Shown here one piece after another: positions 60,648-64,000 of a stretch of 64,000 bases of DNA (position 1 is the stretch's first letter; each line of letters begins with the position of its first letter). Source of the DNA: Limnochordales bacterium (GTDB lineage: Bacteria > Bacillota > Limnochordia > Limnochordales > DUMU01); NCBI GenBank assembly GCA_014896315.1, contig JADBKP010000011.1, positions 1 through 64,000 on the forward strand, given 5' to 3'. The translations under genes were made by a program, and so were the position numbers. The notes under the pieces are model-generated. The model had not been told where the DNA came from and did no database searches. It was given only the letters and a program-made list of their open reading frames with translations.

Positions 60648-62534
60648 ATGACGTTGGCCGGCGTCGAGCTCCGGGAAGAGCGGTTGTTATCTCGACGGAC
60701 CTGGTTGCAGATGCTCAGCCTGGCCCTGGTCTTTTTTTGCTTGCTGCTCCTGACCGACCGGAGAGGGGCGCTGGCGGCTGCACCCGCGATGGCGTCCGAT
60801 CCTCGTGCAACTCTCAGTTGGGGCGAGCTTCCGAGTGCCAGCAACCCCTTTGCTACCATTCCGCCCGGCGATGTTATCTACAGGGATCTCCAGCTGCTCC
60901 GAGATGCGGGAGTTCTTGAGCCACAGGCACAGGCGTTGATTTCGGTTCAACCGCCGCTATCCCGGTATGAGGTAGCGGTCTGCCTCGCCCGTATTCTCAG
61001 TTCTGTTGGGCCAGTCGAAGGGAAGGCCGGCGGAGCAAAGTCGCAAGCCGAGGCGACTGCAGAACCGGCGACAGCTGCACAAGTCTCCCCTCCAGCTGCC
61101 GGAACACCGTCGGTAGGGGTCGGCCTGCCCGAGAGCGTGGTGGTTGACGAGGCTTTACTCGACCGGCTGTTTGCCCGGCGCCCGGGTGCGGCAGCGAGTT
61201 CGGTTCGGGAGGCGCTTGTCAACCTGCTGGTGGAGTTCTCATCCGAACTGGCGGTCATGGGCTATCGGGTGCACCTCAGCGCAGGCAACGAAAGAAGCAT
61301 TCTCCCCTCGCTGCTGGCAGCCGGTTCCACGTCGACCGGTGTCGGGTTTACGCTGGACAGGGAGGAGTCGGACGTCAGCGACAGTTCGTCCAGGGCGGGC
61401 GATGGTTCCCTGGTCTTGCCTGCCTGGGCGCGGTCGGGGGCGTCGCGCCTGGAGTGGAGTTATCATTTGGGTGAAAGCTACGGGAAAAGCACCGGCTACT
61501 CCCTGGCACAGGCTGCGGAGAATGCGGCCAGTGCCGCAGCCGGTGCCAACCAGCCCGGCGGCAGCCCCTGGGAGGGTAAGGTGCTGGTAGTCGTGCCGGC
61601 CGCGGCCGCGGCCGCCGGCCGTAGCAGCGCTCTGGTAGGTCTTGATACGTCTTACAAGCTCGGGAGCATTGGCGAAGCCCGCTGGCAGTGGTGGTCGCCC
61701 TACAGTCTTTCCCTGGCTTCGCAGCCGGTGGTTGCTCCGGGTAGCGTTAGTACACTGGGGGGCGAGATGCGGCTTCTGCCCGGTGTGACGGTACGGGGGG
61801 AGCTGATCCAAACCTACGGGTCAGATGGGACCAGTCCCACCAGCTCTTCCCGGGTGGCCACACAGGTCGTGCTTGGGGATCTGCAGCTCGGGGCGTCGGC
61901 TCGCTGGACTCAGCCGGGTTTTCCCGTCGCCGGCAGCGAGGGGGGGAATGGAGGGGGCAGCCGCTCCTATGAGCTGGAGGTCAAAGGGGGAGATGTAACC
62001 CTCACCGCCCACCTGGCCCGGATGAACCCTGTCGGAGCGTTGGATCTGGCCAGATACGAGCCGGGCCGCACCGTGCGGGCGATCGGGCTTACCTACGACC
62101 TGAATAATCTGGCAGTGATACGCGCCGGCTACCAATGGATAGACCTGGGGCCGGGCAAAGAAGGTAACCATCAGCAGCAACAGGGGACTGCCGAGCTGGG
62201 AGTGGGGCTGACGGCGAACGGACCGGGTGGAACCAGTGTGAAAGCGGATGTTCTGTGGCAGGGAACTGCCGGAGAAGGCAGGGGCGTTGAGGTCAGCACC
62301 ACCGCGTCTTTAGAGTACAGGCTGCTTCCCTGGAGCGCCCGCTTCATGACCGACACGCGGCTTGGGGATGGGCGAACGACTTCGACAAGCCTCAGCCTTG
62401 GTTACTCACCCAGTGATGACAAGTCGTTCTGGATAGGGTATAAGCTGGTTGAGTACCACCCGGATCAAGATAGGTGGCTAAGGGATCAGACTCCGGAAAA
62501 CGTGGCTCAGGCCGGACTTTTCATACGGTTTTAG
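60648..62534 (+). CDS. SLH-like outer-membrane protein with C-terminal beta-barrel
   Basis: ATG 60648 follows GGAGGAGG and gives 628 residues. A signal segment (LQMLSLALVFFCLLLL) precedes an SLH-like unit (IYRDLQLLRDAGVLEPQAQ, PPLSRYEVAVCLARIL) near residues 80-125. An Ala/Pro/Ser-rich linker follows, and from about residue 200 a strand-rich half (LGLTYDLNNLAVIRAGYQ is typical, here in part) ends in QAGLFIRF with terminal Phe. The plan resembles OmpM-like wall-tethered barrels. Confidence 0.65.
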   Translation: MTLAGVELREERLLSRRTWLQMLSLALVFFCLLLLTDRRGALAAAPAMASDPRATLSWGELPSASNPFATIPPGDVIYRDLQLLRDAGVLEPQAQALISVQPPLSRYEVAVCLARILSSVGPVEGKAGGAKSQAEATAEPATAAQVSPPAAGTPSVGVGLPESVVVDEALLDRLFARRPGAAASSVREALVNLLVEFSSELAVMGYRVHLSAGNERSILPSLLAAGSTSTGVGFTLDREESDVSDSSSRAGDGSLVLPAWARSGASRLEWSYHLGESYGKSTGYSLAQAAENAASAAAGANQPGGSPWEGKVLVVVPAAAAAAGRSSALVGLDTSYKLGSIGEARWQWWSPYSLSLASQPVVAPGSVSTLGGEMRLLPGVTVRGELIQTYGSDGTSPTSSSRVATQVVLGDLQLGASARWTQPGFPVAGSEGGNGGGSRSYELEVKGGDVTLTAHLARMNPVGALDLARYEPGRTVRAIGLTYDLNNLAVIRAGYQWIDLGPGKEGNHQQQQGTAELGVGLTANGPGGTSVKADVLWQGTAGEGRGVEVSTTASLEYRLLPWSARFMTDTRLGDGRTTSTSLSLGYSPSDDKSFWIGYKLVEYHPDQDRWLRDQTPENVAQAGLFIRF

Positions 62535-62573
62535 TTTCGCGGGGCAAGGGCAGCACCTACGGCAGGAGGAGTG

Positions 62574-63515
62574 ATGGCTGTGCGCAAGGGAATCGCTATC
62601 GCCTTGATACCGTTCGTGGTCCTCGGACTATTGCTGCCGGGAGTGGCAGCTGCACAGGAGAATGTGGCGCCCATCACCGTTCTCGAGGGTGTAGAGAGGC
62701 TGTTGTATGGTCGGCCGCAGGATGGTGCATTGCTCACACGGCTTAACAAGGTGGAAAAAGATGTGTATGGCGAGGTGAAGGTCGGAGCGCTGATTACCCG
62801 GATCAATACGGTGGCGGATTTCCTGTCCCACAGCGGCGAGACCGGTGTAGCACTGGGACTCCAGTTGAACGCAGTGGAATGGATGGTCTATCAGCAGTTG
62901 AACAGCAAGGCTCCCCTGCTGGAGCGGGTAGGTGCTCTGGAGCTGGGCCTGCTTGGCCAGGTGCAGACGGGTTCGGTGGTCGAGCGGATTCAACGTCTAG
63001 TACAGATGGTCTGGCCTTCCGGTAAGTTGAATATCGAGCGGGTGCTTATTCCTCCAAAAACCCTGGTCAAAGTACAGATACTGGGCCGACTCGATTCCGC
63101 TTCGAGCCGGGTTGGTGATAGCGTAGAGTATCGGGTGGTCGAAGACGTCAAGATTGGATCACGGGTTGCGATCCCCGCCGGAACCATCGGCAAAGCCACC
63201 GTAACCGAGGTGCAGTCGGCCGGGCCGGTAGGACGGGCTGGAAGAATCGGGCTGGATTTCGGGGTGATCATGGCGATTGATGGTACCCCGGTCCCGGTCA
63301 GGATCGGAGAGCGGGCCACGCAGGAGAACCAGTCGGCTACCACCCTGGCAGCTGGCGCGAGCATGGCCGGAGTATTGCTACTGGGACCTATTGGGCTTGT
63401 GAGTGGGTATTTTGTCCGCGGCAAAGACGTGACGATCGAAGCCAACACGCAGTTCTTCATCGAAGTGGCTGAGGAGACCGCTGTGTACGCTCTTTCGCTG
63501 GCCCCGTCAGCGTAG
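62574..63515 (+). CDS. Secreted protein with about 30-residue repeats and a hydrophobic C-terminal segment
   Basis: I do not recognise a family. The 313-residue product follows GGCAGGAGGAG and has a signal peptide (IALIPFVVLGLLLPGVAAAQ). Residues 30-150 hold four related units of the type LEGVERLLYGRPQDGALLTR, LNKVEKDVYGEVKVGALITR, LNAVEWMVYQQ and LGALELGLLGQ-like. A beta domain follows (PPKTLVKVQILGRLDSASSR, VAIPAGTIGKATVTEV), and then GASMAGVLLLGPIGLVSGYF, a possible membrane or gasket segment. An envelope role is inferred from its position. Confidence 0.6.
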   Translation: MAVRKGIAIALIPFVVLGLLLPGVAAAQENVAPITVLEGVERLLYGRPQDGALLTRLNKVEKDVYGEVKVGALITRINTVADFLSHSGETGVALGLQLNAVEWMVYQQLNSKAPLLERVGALELGLLGQVQTGSVVERIQRLVQMVWPSGKLNIERVLIPPKTLVKVQILGRLDSASSRVGDSVEYRVVEDVKIGSRVAIPAGTIGKATVTEVQSAGPVGRAGRIGLDFGVIMAIDGTPVPVRIGERATQENQSATTLAAGASMAGVLLLGPIGLVSGYFVRGKDVTIEANTQFFIEVAEETAVYALSLAPSA

Positions 63516-63544
63516 TAAAGATACTCGGATGGCGGTGTGCGAGA

Positions 63545-64000
63545 GTGGGCACAACGGTCAAGATTCCGTTATCGTTGATCGACCGGGACGAAAGTCAGTG
63601 CCGGACCGCAGTTGATGAGGACGCGCTGGAGGGGCTGGCTCGTTCACTTAAAGAAGTAGGTCTGCTTCATCCCATACTGGTTCGCCGGCATGGGGAGAGG
63701 TATCAGATTGTGGCGGGCGAGCGGCGCTACCGGGCTGCTCGCCTGCTGGGGTGGCGGAGCATCGATGCTCTGATCTTGCCCGAGGGTACGGAAGCCAACG
63801 ATCCACGGGTGCAATTGATCGAGAACCTTCAACGCGAGGATCTGAACCCGGTCGACAAAGCCCGGGCGGTGCGGCGGTTCATGGAGGAGACGGGGATGAA
63901 CAAGGTCCAGGCCGCCGAGGCTCTGGGCATACCTCGTACCACCATTACTGATTGGCTGAACGTGTTGGAGATAAGTCCGGCCTACCAGCAGGCAGTTATC
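63545..64000 (+). CDS. parB: ParB/Spo0J-family chromosome partition protein (3' end beyond the window)
   Basis: The frame from GTG 63545 is open to the window edge (152 residues seen). It has the ParB N-terminal CTPase domain, VKIPLSLIDRDESQCRTAVD, then ALEGLARSLKEVGLLHPILV and YQIVAGERRYRAARLLG (GERRYRAA is the CTP/DNA-gate motif). VQLIENLQREDLNPVDKARA and the helix-turn-helix AAEALGIPRTTITDWL follow. It binds parS sites and loads SMC. No ParA gene lies upstream, which is unusual; whether one follows cannot be seen. Alternatives are Noc or a plasmid-type ParB. Confidence 0.88.
   Translation, partial: MGTTVKIPLSLIDRDESQCRTAVDEDALEGLARSLKEVGLLHPILVRRHGERYQIVAGERRYRAARLLGWRSIDALILPEGTEANDPRVQLIENLQREDLNPVDKARAVRRFMEETGMNKVQAAEALGIPRTTITDWLNVLEISPAYQQAVI

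Noticed and set aside
1-64000. CRISPR arrays, tRNA and rRNA genes
   Set aside because: No regularly spaced repeats of CRISPR type, no cloverleaf with TTCGA-type loops and no conserved rRNA stretches were noticed; a dedicated scan was not possible.

Overview
The window reads as about 64 kb of chromosome from a high-GC diderm (outer-membrane-bearing) member of the Bacillota. It codes for Firmicutes-style carbohydrate ABC transporters, a SpoIVB-type S55 peptidase and SLH-type envelope proteins. It also codes for an almost complete lipid A and LPS-transport set: LpxA, LpxB, LpxC, LpxD, LpxI, MsbA, LptA, LptB, LptC, LptD and two LptF/G permeases, plus BamA and Skp/OmpH. That combination points to a lineage such as Limnochordia. 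The lineage is inferred from gene content and was not tested by phylogeny.

Bases 1-2300 are an accessory scar. An IS21-like end cuts an ISLre2-type transposase. Next comes the 3' tail of a group II intron (frameshifted maturase end plus domains V-VI), which abuts a frameshifted remnant of a RACo-type corrinoid-activation protein, and then a small DinB-family protein. Bases 2380-7000 hold a HAD phosphatase, an orphan sugar-binding protein and, on either side of it, two related membrane proteins of unknown function. A 473-bp non-coding gap in this part carries three different kinds of short repeat.

Bases 7099-17375 are a glycan-use region: a DUF6259-like putative glycosidase, a secreted CBM9-like protein, a large FAD oxidoreductase with an SLH-like tail, a GH38 alpha-mannosidase and a Gfo/Idh/MocA oxidoreductase. 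Bases 17551-28836 are one long operon. It encodes a carbohydrate-binding/solute-binding fusion protein, two MalF/MalG permease pairs without an ATPase, an NHL-repeat/TPR protein, a Yip1 protein and a DUF5696 protein. It ends at a clear terminator.

Bases 29024-63515 build the outer membrane. The order is S55 peptidase, BamA, Skp/OmpH, LpxD, LptF/G, LptD, LptC, LptA; then an 815-residue membrane protein with an amino-acid-type ABC ATPase; then LpxC, a FabZ-like protein, LpxA, LpxI, LpxB, a divergent LpxB-like enzyme, MsbA, a second LpxB-related protein, a family 2 glycosyltransferase, a sugar epimerase, LptB and a second LptF/G. After a terminator come a DUF3084 coiled-coil protein, three probable outer-membrane or envelope proteins, a YqgF-like nuclease and a secreted repeat protein. 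The window ends inside a ParB gene.

The least explained items are the 815-residue permease-like protein with its ATPase (39784-42980), the three LpxB-type enzymes, the repeat-filled gap at 5576-6048 and the membrane-protein pair around it. No rRNA, tRNA or CRISPR array was seen.
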